64,000 bases of DNA from Trebonia kvetii. GTDB lineage: Bacteria > Actinomycetota > Actinomycetes > Streptosporangiales > Streptosporangiaceae. The notes under the pieces are model-generated. The model saw only the letters and a list, made by a program, of their open reading frames with translations, was not told the origin of the DNA and ran no database searches. The position numbers and the translations under genes are program-made. Location of the stretch: contig NZ_RPFW01000003.1 in the NCBI RefSeq assembly GCF_007827045.1, positions 558,001 through 622,000 on the forward strand. The letters run 5' to 3'. Numbering within the stretch: position 1 is the stretch's first letter; each line of letters starts with the position of its first letter. Shown here piece by piece: positions 35,190 to 42,987 of this stretch.

Positions 35190-36509
35190 TTATGTTGACT
35201 GATCTTGGGCCGCTTGCCGTTTGTAGTGGCAGGTCCGTGCTCGGTGCTGGTGGCGGCGGCGCCAGCGTGACCAGTGCAGCCGATGGGCGGTGCCGTGGCC
35301 GGGCCGGATGATGACGGTGGCGAGCAGGTGGGCGATCTCGTTCCTGGTCAGCGGGATCAGGCCGTCGGGGGCGGCGTCCTCGGTCGCGGTGGCGATGGCC
35401 AGGACGGCAGCGGCGAGCATGGCCAGGGTGACCCACCGGTACCAGGAGGTCCAGCGGCGGACCTGGTGCTCGTCCAGGCCGGTCAGCCCTTTGCCGGCCT
35501 GGAAGTTCTCCTCGATGGTCCAGCGCAGCCCGGCGGTCTGGACCAGGGCGGCGAGCGTGACCGGCTGCGGGCCGTAGCAGCGGTAGAAGGCCAGTTCCCC
35601 GGTGGAGCGGTTGCGGCGCACCAGCAGGTGCCGGTGCCCGGGCCGGTCATCAGCGACAGTGATCCAGGCCCAGTCGTACCAGCGCTGGCCTTTGGCGCCC
35701 TGCCCGGCCGGCAGCCGCTGCCAGGCGCGTTTCGGCAGCCGGGCGGCCAGCTCATCGGCCCGCAGGGTGCGGCCGCCGCCGGCGGGGACCATGTGCCGGC
35801 AGGCGACCGCGAGCACGTAGGCGATGCCGTCCTCTTCCAGCCAGCCGCGCAGAGAGCCGTTATCTCCGTAAACCTCGTCGCCGGCGACCCAGGCGAACGG
35901 CACGCCCGCGCTGACCGCCCGCTCGATCATCTGCCTCGCGAGCTGCGGCTTCGTCGCGAACGCCGTGCCGTCGGGGATCCCGGCCGCCGCGCAGCGGGCC
36001 AGGTCAGAGGTCCAGGACTTCGGCAGGTACAGCTCCCGGTCGATCAGGGCCCGCCCGCCCCGGGCGGCGTAGCCGAGGTAGACCGCGACCTGCGCGTTCT
36101 CGATCCGGCCGGCTGTGCCGGTGTACTGCCGCTGCACGCCTGCGGTGGCGGTGCCCTTCTTCAGGTCCCCGGTCTCGTCGATGACCAGCACCGCCCCGGG
36201 ATCCCCCAGGACGTCGACGATGCACCCGCGCACGTCGTCGCGGACCCCGCCGGCGTCCCATTTCGCCCGGGCAAGCAGGTGCTGCATCCCGTCCGGCGAG
36301 GAATCGCCGGCCTGCTCGGCGATCGTCCAGCAGTTCACCTTCGGCAGCTCCGACAGCAGGCCAAGTACGAACGCCCGCGCCCGCCTGCGCGGCTCCACCC
36401 TGCGGAAACGGGATCCCGCCCGGGCCATCAGGTCATCGAGTATCCCCAGCCACCGGCCGGGGTTTACGCTGGGGCCAGCGGCCACCAGAAGATCATCACG
36501 AGTCGTCAC
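35190..36509 (-). CDS. IS701-family DDE transposase
   Basis: A 439-residue transposase with DDE-type blocks: VLVIDETGDLKKG (first Asp), FAWVAGDEVYGDNGSLR (second Asp) and LRWTIEENFQAGKGLTGLDE (Glu), plus the conserved N-terminal RRARAFVLGLLSELPKVNCW and CWTIAEQAGDSSPDGMQHLL. The length is normal for IS701. The stop codon overlaps the inner base of the left terminal repeat. Catalyses cut-and-paste movement of the 1.7-kb element. Confidence 0.95.
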   Translation of the reverse strand: MTTRDDLLVAAGPSVNPGRWLGILDDLMARAGSRFRRVEPRRRARAFVLGLLSELPKVNCWTIAEQAGDSSPDGMQHLLARAKWDAGGVRDDVRGCIVDVLGDPGAVLVIDETGDLKKGTATAGVQRQYTGTAGRIENAQVAVYLGYAARGGRALIDRELYLPKSWTSDLARCAAAGIPDGTAFATKPQLARQMIERAVSAGVPFAWVAGDEVYGDNGSLRGWLEEDGIAYVLAVACRHMVPAGGGRTLRADELAARLPKRAWQRLPAGQGAKGQRWYDWAWITVADDRPGHRHLLVRRNRSTGELAFYRCYGPQPVTLAALVQTAGLRWTIEENFQAGKGLTGLDEHQVRRWTSWYRWVTLAMLAAAVLAIATATEDAAPDGLIPLTRNEIAHLLATVIIRPGHGTAHRLHWSRWRRRHQHRARTCHYKRQAAQDQST

Positions 36510-36594
36510 AAACCGCGATGATCAGACGGTGGCCGTCCAGTTTCCAGCACCGACACGCCTGCGATCACGAGCCCGCGGCCGGGCGTGCTGCGCG

Positions 36595-36795
36595 CTAGCC
36601 CGCAGGAAGCTCACCGGCTCCCTGCCATACCAGCGCCTGCGCAACGATCACTCGCTCGCCGTTGAACGTCACAGCGGGACCTTCGTGGAGGCGGTACCCC
36701 AAGGCAATCGCATCGCTGACCCGACGGCAGAACGCCGCGTCATCAGGGCCAGTAAGGACTCGGTACACCGGCAGCCCATCCGGGGGAACAGTCAT
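36595..36795 (-). CDS. DUF1737 small protein, IS passenger
   Basis: A 66-residue product from ATG 36795 (GGGAGG 8 nt upstream; the frame is open 22 codons further). LPVYRVLTGPDDAAFCRRVS, then GYRLHEGPAVTFNGERVIVA and QALVWQG, is the DUF1737 pattern, a small domain of unknown function. It lies inside the terminal repeats of the IS701 copy, upstream of and co-directional with the transposase, so it moves with it. Why an IS should carry it is unknown. Confidence 0.75.
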   Translation of the reverse strand: MTVPPDGLPVYRVLTGPDDAAFCRRVSDAIALGYRLHEGPAVTFNGERVIVAQALVWQGAGELPAG

Positions 36796-36953
36796 GCAAC
36801 CAGCCTCCCAGACCACCTTCGCCCCAGTCGGCCCGGCTCCCGCCCATCTAAGCCAGATCACGATCTACGGCTGGAGTACTAAGCCGCCCTCCTCAGCCCG
36901 CGGCCCCCACAGGTCAATCCGATGGCAAGCCGACTGCGGAGCGCATAGGCTGG

Positions 36954-36981
36954 GGGCGACGGTTACTTAAGTCCGTCGCCC
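36954..36981 (-). terminator. Perfect 9-bp hairpin
   Basis: GGGCGACGG (36954-36962) and CCGTCGCCC (36973-36981) around TTACTTAAGT. It lies 50 bp downstream of the stop of the minus-strand small membrane gene and probably ends that transcript. Confidence 0.65.
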
Positions 36982-37030
36982 AAGGGAAGCTCGTCCATGT
37001 CGGGCATCAATGCTCCCGGCGCGCTGGAAG

Positions 37031-37232
37031 TCACGGCATGTGGCCGCCCACGTAGCTGATGTTCACGTGGTGGGTAGCGAAGAGCGCCCAGGTGACGGCG
37101 AATACGACGATGACGCCGATGGCCTTGACCACGTCCGCCGTTCCCTTGATCTTCTCGGTCGCGCGGTTGGCGGCGGTCGCGATGCGTCCCAGCGGGCGCT
37201 CCCGGGCATCTCGGTAGCCCAGGATCGTTCAT
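37031..37232 (-). pseudogene. Small single-pass membrane protein with a one-base frameshift
   Basis: ATG 37232 overlaps the previous gene's TGA and starts MNDPG, but a GGG run (37222 region) shifts the frame. Reading it as GG gives a sensible product: YRDARERPLGRIATAANRA, then KIKGTADVVKAIGVIVVFAV and TWALFATHHVNISYVGGHMP, one membrane span, stop at 37031. The interval is 202 nt, one base over a multiple of three. It is either a pseudogene, a sequencing indel or, less likely, programmed frameshifting. Confidence 0.6.
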
Positions 37233-38190
37233 TGCGCAGGCAGGAACGTCCGGATGTCGTCGGCTGCCGCGCGGAACAGGGTTGAGAGCGGGTGCGGGTC
37301 GTTGTCGGCCCCCTGGCGTGCGTCCAGTGCCCAGGCGGCGCTGACCAGGTAGTTGGTCAGGCGTACAAGGGCCGATCGCGTGAAGCGCAGCGGGTCCGCG
37401 AGGAAGAACAGGGGCGGGCCGGAGCTTCGGGCGTTCTTCGCAAGCTGGGGGTCCAAGAGCCAGCAGATCTCGTCGGCGATGCGGTTGAAGACCACAGCCG
37501 GTGGAAGACGTAGACGACCGGCGCCATGAACGCCACGGACAGCAGCACGATCAGCCAGCTCGCCCAGCCCGGGGCCGGCACTGGGGACGGTCCCTTGTCG
37601 GCCACGCCTGTGAGGATGGTCGGCAACACCGCCGCCAGGATGGCGCCTCGCTGGAGAGCGGCGTGGAAGTAGATGTTCAGCGCCAGTTCCCGGCGGGCCG
37701 CCGGGGTCAGGCCGGGTACGACAACCCGGGGCAGGCTGCCCCTGCCGCGAGATTCGGACGTGATGGCGTAGCCGATTCCGCGCAGGTAGAACCAGCCCGC
37801 GCTTGCCAGGATCAGGATGCCCGCGGTGACGGCTGTCCGGGTTTCCCAGCCGTCGGGCAGGAGGCCGGGTGGAGTCAGTGCCGACAGCGCCCCGACGGAC
37901 ACCCATAGCGCTGTAGCGGTCATGGCAAGCGCCGTGAGGATGACGAACCCTGCCTCTCCCCAGATAGCCAGGATCATCCGAGGGTTGCGGTGCGCGATCT
38001 TCCGCATCTGCGACAAGCCCGTTGCCGCGTCTGTTAAACCGAACCGGCGCATGAACTTGAACAGGCGCGCGTCGATCATCAGCGACTGGCAGCCGCGTAG
38101 CACCACCCCCGCCACGAACCAGGCCAGCACCGTGCAGACTTCAGCGAGCGCGAACCCGACAGCGGTGACAACCCAGAACACGACCTGCAT
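37229..38190 (-). pseudogene. Multi-pass membrane protein, frameshifted near its 3' end
   Basis: From ATG 38190 the frame runs MQVVFWVVTAVGFALAEV through about five hydrophobic segments (ILTALAMTATALWVSVGAL, AVTAGILILASAGWFYL and LIVLLSVAFMAPVVYVF) to HRLW near 37492, then becomes low-complexity. The natural continuation is in the neighbouring frame: VFNRIADEICWLLDPQLAK to RAAADDIRTFLPAQ and TGA 37229. One G added to the GG run near 37492 restores a protein of about 320 residues. I do not recognise the family. It is followed by a small membrane gene with its own indel. Confidence 0.65.
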
Positions 38191-38340
38191 GCCAGTCCAC
38201 CCGTCTCAGGGCAATCCCGGTGTCTTCGGGAACCCGGTAACGATCGAAGCTCAGGAGACTCCCGTCCCGCAGTTGCACAGAGTTCCCAGAGTATCCACTT
38301 TCGGTCACTTATCGGCAATGTCGCTTAGCCGCTGCTAGTT

Positions 38341-38931
38341 GTGACTGGAATGTCAGAGGTTCTCCCTATTGTGCCGGTCATGGACGACACAAACACCGGT
38401 GGTAAAGAGCCGGTGTTTACGGCGGAAGGCCCGCCCCGCGATCGAACTACCTACGGCGCGCCGGCTCCCTCGGTAGAAGCGATCCTCGACGCCCTGGACG
38501 CCACCAGTTACGGCGGGCAAGTCTACGAGGCGGCGTTCCGCTACCTCCTTCGCCTGCCCCCGCGGGTCGGCGACACCAGCCGGCGGGACAGAACAGAGCA
38601 GAGAAGAGGGTACCAGCGGGCATTGCGGGAGCAGCTCACCGTCACCGTGTCGAGCTTGTTCACGCCGATCGTGCCACCCATCCCGTACGATGACCGCTCG
38701 CGGAAAGCGGCTTCTAAACACGGGCCGTGCCCTCTTTGCGGCCTCGGCAAGGACCTGGTACTTGACCACTGCCAGGATCACCACTGGTGCCGTGGTTCCG
38801 TCTGCTCCTCCTGCAACCGGATAATGGAGGAGGTGGATTCAGGACGCAGGAATATACCGCGCTACCGAGAGTGGCGTCGTCGTTGCGTGGACTGCAACGC
38901 GGAGACGGGGCGGCCGTCGAGCATGGCGTAG
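38341..38931 (+). CDS. Endonuclease VII-like (HNH-fold) nuclease
   Basis: A 196-residue protein whose C-terminal half has the recombination endonuclease VII/HNH signature: CPLCGLGKDLVLDHCQDHHW, then CRGSVCSSCNRIMEEVDSG. Two CxxC pairs bind zinc and DH-x-H supplies the catalytic His. The N-terminal half (about 1-115) is unrecognised. Phage Endo VII resolves branched DNA, and related domains are common cargo in actinobacterial phages and integrative elements. GTG 38341 or ATG 38350 may be the start. It is intact, unlike its neighbours. Confidence 0.75.
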   Translation: MTGMSEVLPIVPVMDDTNTGGKEPVFTAEGPPRDRTTYGAPAPSVEAILDALDATSYGGQVYEAAFRYLLRLPPRVGDTSRRDRTEQRRGYQRALREQLTVTVSSLFTPIVPPIPYDDRSRKAASKHGPCPLCGLGKDLVLDHCQDHHWCRGSVCSSCNRIMEEVDSGRRNIPRYREWRRRCVDCNAETGRPSSMA

Positions 38932-39145
38932 AAGCCCTGTGTGAGCAGGACGCGGGCGGCGGCTGTAATGCCTCCATCCCGTCGGGGCATCTACCTACGG
39001 CTGCCTAGTCCATCCCTGCGCAGGGCTGGGAGCGTGCCCGGTGCGCGCGGACCCGGCAGGTGCGACCGCAGTAGACCGCGTCCGCGCGGCCGGCGACCGG
39101 ATTCCCCGCAAGTTCCTCTGGTGACGAAGACAGCGAGACCAGCCA
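38932..39145. other. Intergenic stretch, nothing recognised
   Basis: 214 bp between the Endo VII-like gene and the next small gene. Open frames here are Arg/Pro-rich and look like chance. No repeat or hairpin of note. Confidence 0.4.
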
Positions 39146-39454
39146 GTGCACGACATCATCGGCGACATCATCGACTGGGACCAGGCCAACAAGACGTACC
39201 TGGCTGGTGAGGGCCAGTCTGGCGAACGGTACATTCAGCGGCTAGAAGCGGCCGACCGGATGGCCGAGATCGAGGCCCGGTGGCATCATCTCCCCGGAGG
39301 GTTCCTAAGCGAGCGGAAGCTCATCAAGACCCACATCCAGGCCGCTGCCGAGAGTACACAGGTTGCGACTATTGAAGAGGTGTGCTGGCTGGCCATCGCC
39401 GCCGCAAGAGCATGGATACCACAACGGGAACCGGCTGAGACGGCGCTGCCTTAG
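39146..39454 (+). CDS. Hypothetical protein in the integrated element
   Basis: A 102-residue product from GTG 39146 with balanced, natural composition: MHDIIGDIIDWDQANKTYLA, then RYIQRLEAADRMAEIEARWH, and a C-terminal helix EEVCWLAIAAARAWIP. It is mostly helical and cytosolic, with no motif recognised. The ribosome site is weak. It could be a small DNA-binding or regulatory protein of the element, but there is no direct sign. Confidence 0.5.
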   Translation: MHDIIGDIIDWDQANKTYLAGEGQSGERYIQRLEAADRMAEIEARWHHLPGGFLSERKLIKTHIQAAAESTQVATIEEVCWLAIAAARAWIPQREPAETALP

Positions 39455-39497
39455 CAGCTCGCAGGCAGGCCACCCCGCTGGACGGCCTTTCCGCTGC

Positions 39498-40247
39498 TCA
39501 GAGGCGGTTACCGTGCTGCGGATCTGAGAGGGAGGCTACGAGGCTCGCCGCGGCCTGGCCGTTGTCGGATCGCTCCACTTGTGCGAGCCGTCGAAAGCGA
39601 CGTACAGGACCCGGCAGGTTAACGCGGGAGTCGATGATCGTGGCGACTTCATGACCGTACTGGCTGGCGACCTGGACGGCGAGCGCGTTGATGTAGCCCG
39701 GTCTGCCGGGTCGTCCCCGGTTTTCAGGTCCACGACCATGGGCGGTCGCCGTCCCCGATGTGCGAGGAGATCAATGCGCCAGTTCGAAGCCTTCTTGGCT
39801 TTGTCGGTGTACGAGGTCAGGCGCGCGAAAGGGTCTGAGACCTCGGTTCGAATGTCTTCCCACTGGTCGTCGCGGGCCGTGTCGAGGATCGCGCTCGCGG
39901 TGGTGACGGCGAGGTTTTTCGAGGCCGGCGACTGTAAGCGTTTGGCCTTCGGGTTGGAGGCTTAGGTAGTCGTCGTACGCCAGGGTCCAGTACGGCCCGC
40001 CTGAGTCGATCAGGGCCCACACGAGCCTGTCATCGCGTTGCTCCAGTGCGGGACCGAGCTGCTGGGCCATCCAGCGGGCTTCGGCTATCAGGTTCGGCTC
40101 TTGGAGATTGAATAGGTCGCTCAGTCTGGCAGCGTCGCAGACAGTGAGCCACTTGCCTCCTGCGGCCAACACGCAGCGATGGATCAGGGTGCCCTTCACC
40201 GACTGCCACGTCGGCTGTCTGCACTTCTTCGTCGGTTGCGCGCTCAT
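39498..40247 (-). pseudogene. PD-(D/E)XK nuclease-like gene with two frameshifts
   Basis: From ATG 40247 the first frame gives MSAQPTKKCRQPTWQSVKGT, then RLSDLFNLQEPNLIAEARWM and GQTLTVAGLE. At an A5 run (39915-39919) coding moves to a second frame: NLAVTTASAILDTARDD, WRIDLLAHRG and PMVVDLKTGDDP. At a GGG run (39697-39699) it moves to a third: GYINALAVQVASQYGHEVAT, ending at TGA 39498. Single-base corrections at both runs restore about 249 residues. RIDLL plus VVDLKTG is the PD-(D/E)XK nuclease pattern. Confidence 0.65.
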
Positions 40248-40337
40248 CTTCGCCCTTCACCGCCGGCTGCTTCGCGTTGATGATCAGCGCAATCGGAACC
40301 CCCCGTCAATCCAGCTGCCCGTGGCAGATCTAACAGG

Positions 40338-40661
40338 TCACGAGTTGGCTTGGTCGTCCTGCTTCTCGATCGCTGCCTCCAGCCGCTCCAGCTTCGAGTC
40401 GATCTGGCCCTCGTAGCCTGGCCGGATGTCCGCCTTCAGCACCAGCGAGACCCGCGACCCGAACGGGAGCATGGCCTCGGTGGCGCGCTTCACGACGTCG
40501 AAGCACTCGTCCCAGGTACCTTCAAGTTCAGTGAACATAGACGACGTCCGGTGCGGCAGGCCGGAGTCTCGTACGATCTTCACCGCTGCGGCAACCGCAT
40601 CGGAGACGGAGCCGTCGGCGCGTCCGGTACCGGACGGAGCGACCGAGAACGCGACGATCAT
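40338..40661 (-). CDS. MTH1187-type thiamine-binding protein, element-borne replacement copy
   Basis: A complete 107-residue protein from ATG 40661 (AGGAGG 10 nt upstream). MIVAFSVAPSGTGR, then AVKIVRDSGLPHRTSSMFTE, LEGTWDECFDVVKRATEAM and SRVSLVLKADIRPG match the YkoF/MTH1187 family, which binds thiamine or related pyrimidines. It is clearly homologous to, but diverged from, the host gene whose two halves flank the element. It reads on the same strand, 50 nt after the stop of the host N-terminal fragment, so host transcription should run directly into it. It appears to restore the function lost by integration. Confidence 0.92.
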   Translation of the reverse strand: MIVAFSVAPSGTGRADGSVSDAVAAAVKIVRDSGLPHRTSSMFTELEGTWDECFDVVKRATEAMLPFGSRVSLVLKADIRPGYEGQIDSKLERLEAAIEKQDDQANS

Positions 40662-40711
40662 GACGGAGAGGCCTCCTGTAGGTGTCCTGAGCTGCGGCGT
40701 TTCTTTTAGTG

Positions 40712-40861
40712 CTAACAGTGCGTTAAGCACGCGATGTTCGTGAACATGGCGTCGGGCTGATTGGGCAGCCCGCTCGCGCGAACCACGCGGACCGCCTCGG
40801 CGACGACCTCGCCGACACCCTCACCGAGACCAAGCGGCGTGACAGAAAAAGCGATCAGCAT
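40712..40861 (-). pseudogene. N-terminal fragment of split MTH1187-type thiamine-binding protein
   Basis: From ATG 40861: MLIAFSVTPLGLGEGVGEVV, then AEAVRVVRASGLPNQPDAMF and TNI, which is the N-terminal half of the host gene. After ATC (40733-40735) the frame enters element DNA and adds only ACLTHC before TAG 40712. The break falls in the conserved MFT-x-I-EG-x-WDEV motif. The other half is at 31350-31508. The fragment keeps the native start and promoter side. Confidence 0.92.
40726..40745. other. Right attachment-site junction (attR-like)
   Basis: Element DNA (GTTAAGCACGC) meets host codons (GATGTTCGTGAAC, complement of FTNI) near 40732/40733. Short palindromes GTGC-GTTAA-GCAC and GTTC-GT-GAAC flank the junction. 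Confidence 0.6.
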
Positions 40862-40960
40862 GACCCCAGGCTAGCGAGGAGCGCTTGCGCTTGCCGTGCC
40901 ATGGCCTGTCGCGCCGGCGTCACATTCCGACGTCGTCGTGCGTCACTCGATGACATTCAG

Positions 40961-40997
40961 CAGAATGACGCACATTGAACAGAACGACGTCATTCTG
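40961..40997. promoter_or_regulatory. Palindromic operator of the toxin-antitoxin pair
   Basis: CAGAATGACG (40961-40970) and CGTCATTCTG (40988-40997) form a perfect 10-bp inverted repeat with a 17-bp spacer, ending 5 bp before the antitoxin GTG. A related half-site TGACATTC (40951) sits just upstream. Antitoxin autorepression is the usual role. Confidence 0.7.
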
Positions 40998-41002
40998 ATA
41001 TT

Positions 41003-41338
41003 GTGACGAACATGACAGCAGTGCTCGCGGACGTGCCGCCGCCCGGGCCGGTGCGCAGGGTGACCATCAGGGAGCTGCAGCAGCACGCCGCCAGGGTCAT
41101 CGGCGAGCTCGCGGAGGCCGAGGTGACCGCGGAGATCACCCGCCGCGGACAGGTCATCGCGCGGCTTGTCCCTGTCACGCCCGCTGAGCGGGCGTACGCG
41201 GAGATGCTGGAGCGCGGAGAGATCATTCCGGCGGAGAACCCGGGCGGTCTCGCCGGCTGGAAGCCGCTGCCGCCACGGGAGGACGGCGTGTCGCCGTCAG
41301 ACGCGCTGATTGCGCTGCGCGATGAGGAGCGCGCGTGA
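41003..41338 (+). CDS. Phd/YefM-type antitoxin
   Basis: A 111-residue antitoxin. The N-terminal domain RRVTIRELQQHAARVIGELA, then AEVTAEITRRGQVIARLVPV is the prevent-host-death (Phd/YefM) DNA-binding fold. The C-terminal part (PPREDGVSPSDALIALRDEE) is the toxin-neutralising tail. GTG 41003 and ATG 41012 are both possible starts. Its stop overlaps the toxin start (GTGA, 41335-41338). The pair lies 140 bp outside the integrated element, divergent from the split gene. Confidence 0.9.
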   Translation: MTNMTAVLADVPPPGPVRRVTIRELQQHAARVIGELAEAEVTAEITRRGQVIARLVPVTPAERAYAEMLERGEIIPAENPGGLAGWKPLPPREDGVSPSDALIALRDEERA

Positions 41339-41766
41339 TCTATTTCGACACCTGCGCGCTACTGAAGCTGATCCGCGAGGACGCGCACAGCGCGGCGCTT
41401 GGCGCATTCATCGACGCGCGGCCAGGGACCAGGTGGTTCTCCTCCGAGATAGCCAAGGCCGAGCTGGCCAGGACGCTTCGCCGCATCAATCACGACGATC
41501 GTGGCCGGCTGGTGGACGGCGCGCAGCTGGGCGCGGAGCTTGGCTACGCCGAGCAGTTGTGCGGGCACCTCGATCTCATCGCGGTCAGCAGCCGGGTTAT
41601 CAGTGAGGCGGCGGCCATCGGGCAGCCGTTCCTGCGGACGCTTGACGCGATCCACCTGGCGGCGGCGTCATCGATGCAAGCCAGCCTGTCGGCGTTCGTC
41701 ACCTACGACAAGCGGCTGGCCGCCGCCGCACGACAGGCAGAGCTCCCCGTGCTGTCGCCAGCCTGA
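41335..41766 (+). CDS. vapC: VapC-type PIN-domain toxin
   Basis: A 143-residue PIN-domain ribonuclease. Acidic metal-site residues: Asp5 in MIYFDTCALLKLI, Glu in SSEIAKAELARTL, Asp in LRTLDAIHLAAA and Asp in FVTYDKRLAAAA. VapC toxins cleave tRNA or rRNA when freed from antitoxin. It is paired here with a Phd-type antitoxin, a common mix in actinobacteria. Translationally coupled to the antitoxin by a 4-nt overlap. Confidence 0.93.
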   Translation: MIYFDTCALLKLIREDAHSAALGAFIDARPGTRWFSSEIAKAELARTLRRINHDDRGRLVDGAQLGAELGYAEQLCGHLDLIAVSSRVISEAAAIGQPFLRTLDAIHLAAASSMQASLSAFVTYDKRLAAAARQAELPVLSPA

Positions 41767-41837
41767 CCTGGTCAGGGGATAGAGCGAGGTGCGGGGCAGT
41801 CGAGGTGCTGAGAGGCCGCTGCGTTAACCTTTCGGTC

Positions 41838-42965
41838 ATGAACGCGACGCCTCAGTCACCGGAACCGACGCCTTCTGCCTACGCCGAGGCAGGGGTGGAC
41901 GAAGAGCGGGAGCAGGTCGCGTTTTCCCGTGTCATGCGGCCGTGGCTGGCTCGCACCAAGGTGCGGTCGCCGATGGTCACCTCCATCACCGGGCTGGCGA
42001 GCGGCTACTTCGCGACGATCATGCACCTGCCGCCCGGGCCGCCGATCGCGCTGACCACCGACGGTGTGGGCACCAAGATCATGCTGGCGGAGGAGTCCGG
42101 CCGCTGGGAGCCGATCGGCGTCGACTGCGTGGCGAACAACGTCAACGACCTGATCTGCGTCGGTGCGGTGCCGCTTGCGCTGCTCGACTACATCGCCACC
42201 GACCGGATCGACGAGAGCGTGCTCGATGAGGTGGCCCGCGGCCTGTTCCTCGGCGCGGAGCTGGCCGGCATCGCCATCCCCGGCGGCGAGATCGCGCAGA
42301 TCGGGGAGATGCTCGCCAAGTCGGAAAACGGCGGCCCCACGCTCGACCTGGTCGGCACCGCGATCGGCGCGGTTCCGCTCGAGCGGACCCCGCTCGACGG
42401 CAGCGACGTGCGGCCGGGGGACGCGGTGATCGGGGTGCAGAGCTCCGGCCTGCATAGCAACGGGTACTCCCTGGCCAGGCACTCGCTGTTCAAGAAGGGC
42501 GGGCTCAGCCTCGACGGCCAGCTGCCCGGCTCCGGACGCAAGATCGCCGACGCGCTGCTGCAGCCGACCCGGGTGTACGTGAACGCGGCCGAGGCGCTGT
42601 GGGCGGCGGGCATCACGCCGCGCGGCATGGCGCACATCTCCGGCGGCGGCCTGCTCAACATCGCGCGGCTGGCCGCGAACGTGTCCTACGAGCTCGACTC
42701 GCTGCCCGCGGCGCCGGAGATCTTCGGCCTGATCGCGAGCGCGGGCGAGGTCGACGCGGCCACCATGTACGCGACGTTCAACATGGGCATCGGGTTCTGC
42801 GTCGTGGTCGGCCAGGATCAGGTGCAGGCCGCGCTCGGTGCCATCAAGGGCGCGGGCGAGGACGCGACCCGCATCGGCACCGTCACCGCGACCCCCGGCC
42901 GGACGGTCACCATCACGGCGGCGGGGCTGACCGGCAAGGGCGATACCTTCGAGCCGCTCGGCTGA
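41838..42965 (+). CDS. purM: Phosphoribosylformylglycinamidine cyclo-ligase (AIR synthase)-like
   Basis: A 375-residue protein from ATG 41838 (the frame opens at 41805). It has SAYAEAGVDEEREQVAF, the ATP/Mg motif LTTDGVGTKIMLAEE, GVDCVANNVNDLICVGA, DYIATDRI, IPGGEIAQIGEML and SSGLHSNGYSLAR, then GMAHISGGGLLNIARL. PurM converts FGAM to AIR in purine synthesis. It stands apart from other pur genes and is somewhat divergent (GGEIAQ where GGETAE is usual), so it may be a second copy or a PurM-like enzyme. Confidence 0.82.
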   Translation: MNATPQSPEPTPSAYAEAGVDEEREQVAFSRVMRPWLARTKVRSPMVTSITGLASGYFATIMHLPPGPPIALTTDGVGTKIMLAEESGRWEPIGVDCVANNVNDLICVGAVPLALLDYIATDRIDESVLDEVARGLFLGAELAGIAIPGGEIAQIGEMLAKSENGGPTLDLVGTAIGAVPLERTPLDGSDVRPGDAVIGVQSSGLHSNGYSLARHSLFKKGGLSLDGQLPGSGRKIADALLQPTRVYVNAAEALWAAGITPRGMAHISGGGLLNIARLAANVSYELDSLPAAPEIFGLIASAGEVDAATMYATFNMGIGFCVVVGQDQVQAALGAIKGAGEDATRIGTVTATPGRTVTITAAGLTGKGDTFEPLG

Positions 42966-42987
42966 GTCAACCCGGTACGTTAGGTCC

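Larger units (their letters stand above)
35172..36878 (-). mobile_element. IS701-family insertion sequence, 1,707 bp, with passenger gene
   Basis: Perfect 19-bp terminal inverted repeats, TACTCCAGCCGTAGATCGT at 35172-35190 and its complement at 36860-36878, enclose the transposase and a small DUF1737 gene. The 4-bp sequence CTAA flanks both ends (35168-35171 and 36879-36882), fitting the 4-bp CTAG-like target duplication of the IS701 family. It is nested inside the larger integrated element and both genes are intact, so the insertion looks recent. Confidence 0.9.
31509..40732. mobile_element. Serine-recombinase integrative element carrying a replacement copy of its target gene
   Basis: About 9.2 kb separates the two halves of one host gene. 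It holds two serine recombinases at the left end, an IS701 insertion, nuclease-like and membrane genes (several frameshifted), and at the right end an intact second thiamine-binding gene (40338-40661). Boundaries are set where host reading frames end: left near 31508/31509 (GGTTGATATG on the plus strand), right near 40732/40733 (ACGCGATGTT). The short core expected of large serine integrases cannot be fixed without an empty site. No relaxase, replication or conjugation gene was recognised, so transfer is probably assisted. Confidence 0.88.

Noticed and set aside
34891..35436. 181-aa minus-strand frame over the TGTCGG repeats
   Set aside because: Composition of a shadow frame and overlap with the IS701 end; no motif.
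36963..37232. 89-aa frame starting at the coupled ATG 37232
   Set aside because: Arg-rich and unnatural after the fifth codon; the sensible product needs a one-base shift, so it is listed as a frameshifted gene.
40679..40730. Upstream extension of the replacement thiamine-binding gene to 40730
   Set aside because: The first 23 residues of that frame do not match the family; ATG 40661 with AGGAGG upstream gives the conserved N terminus.
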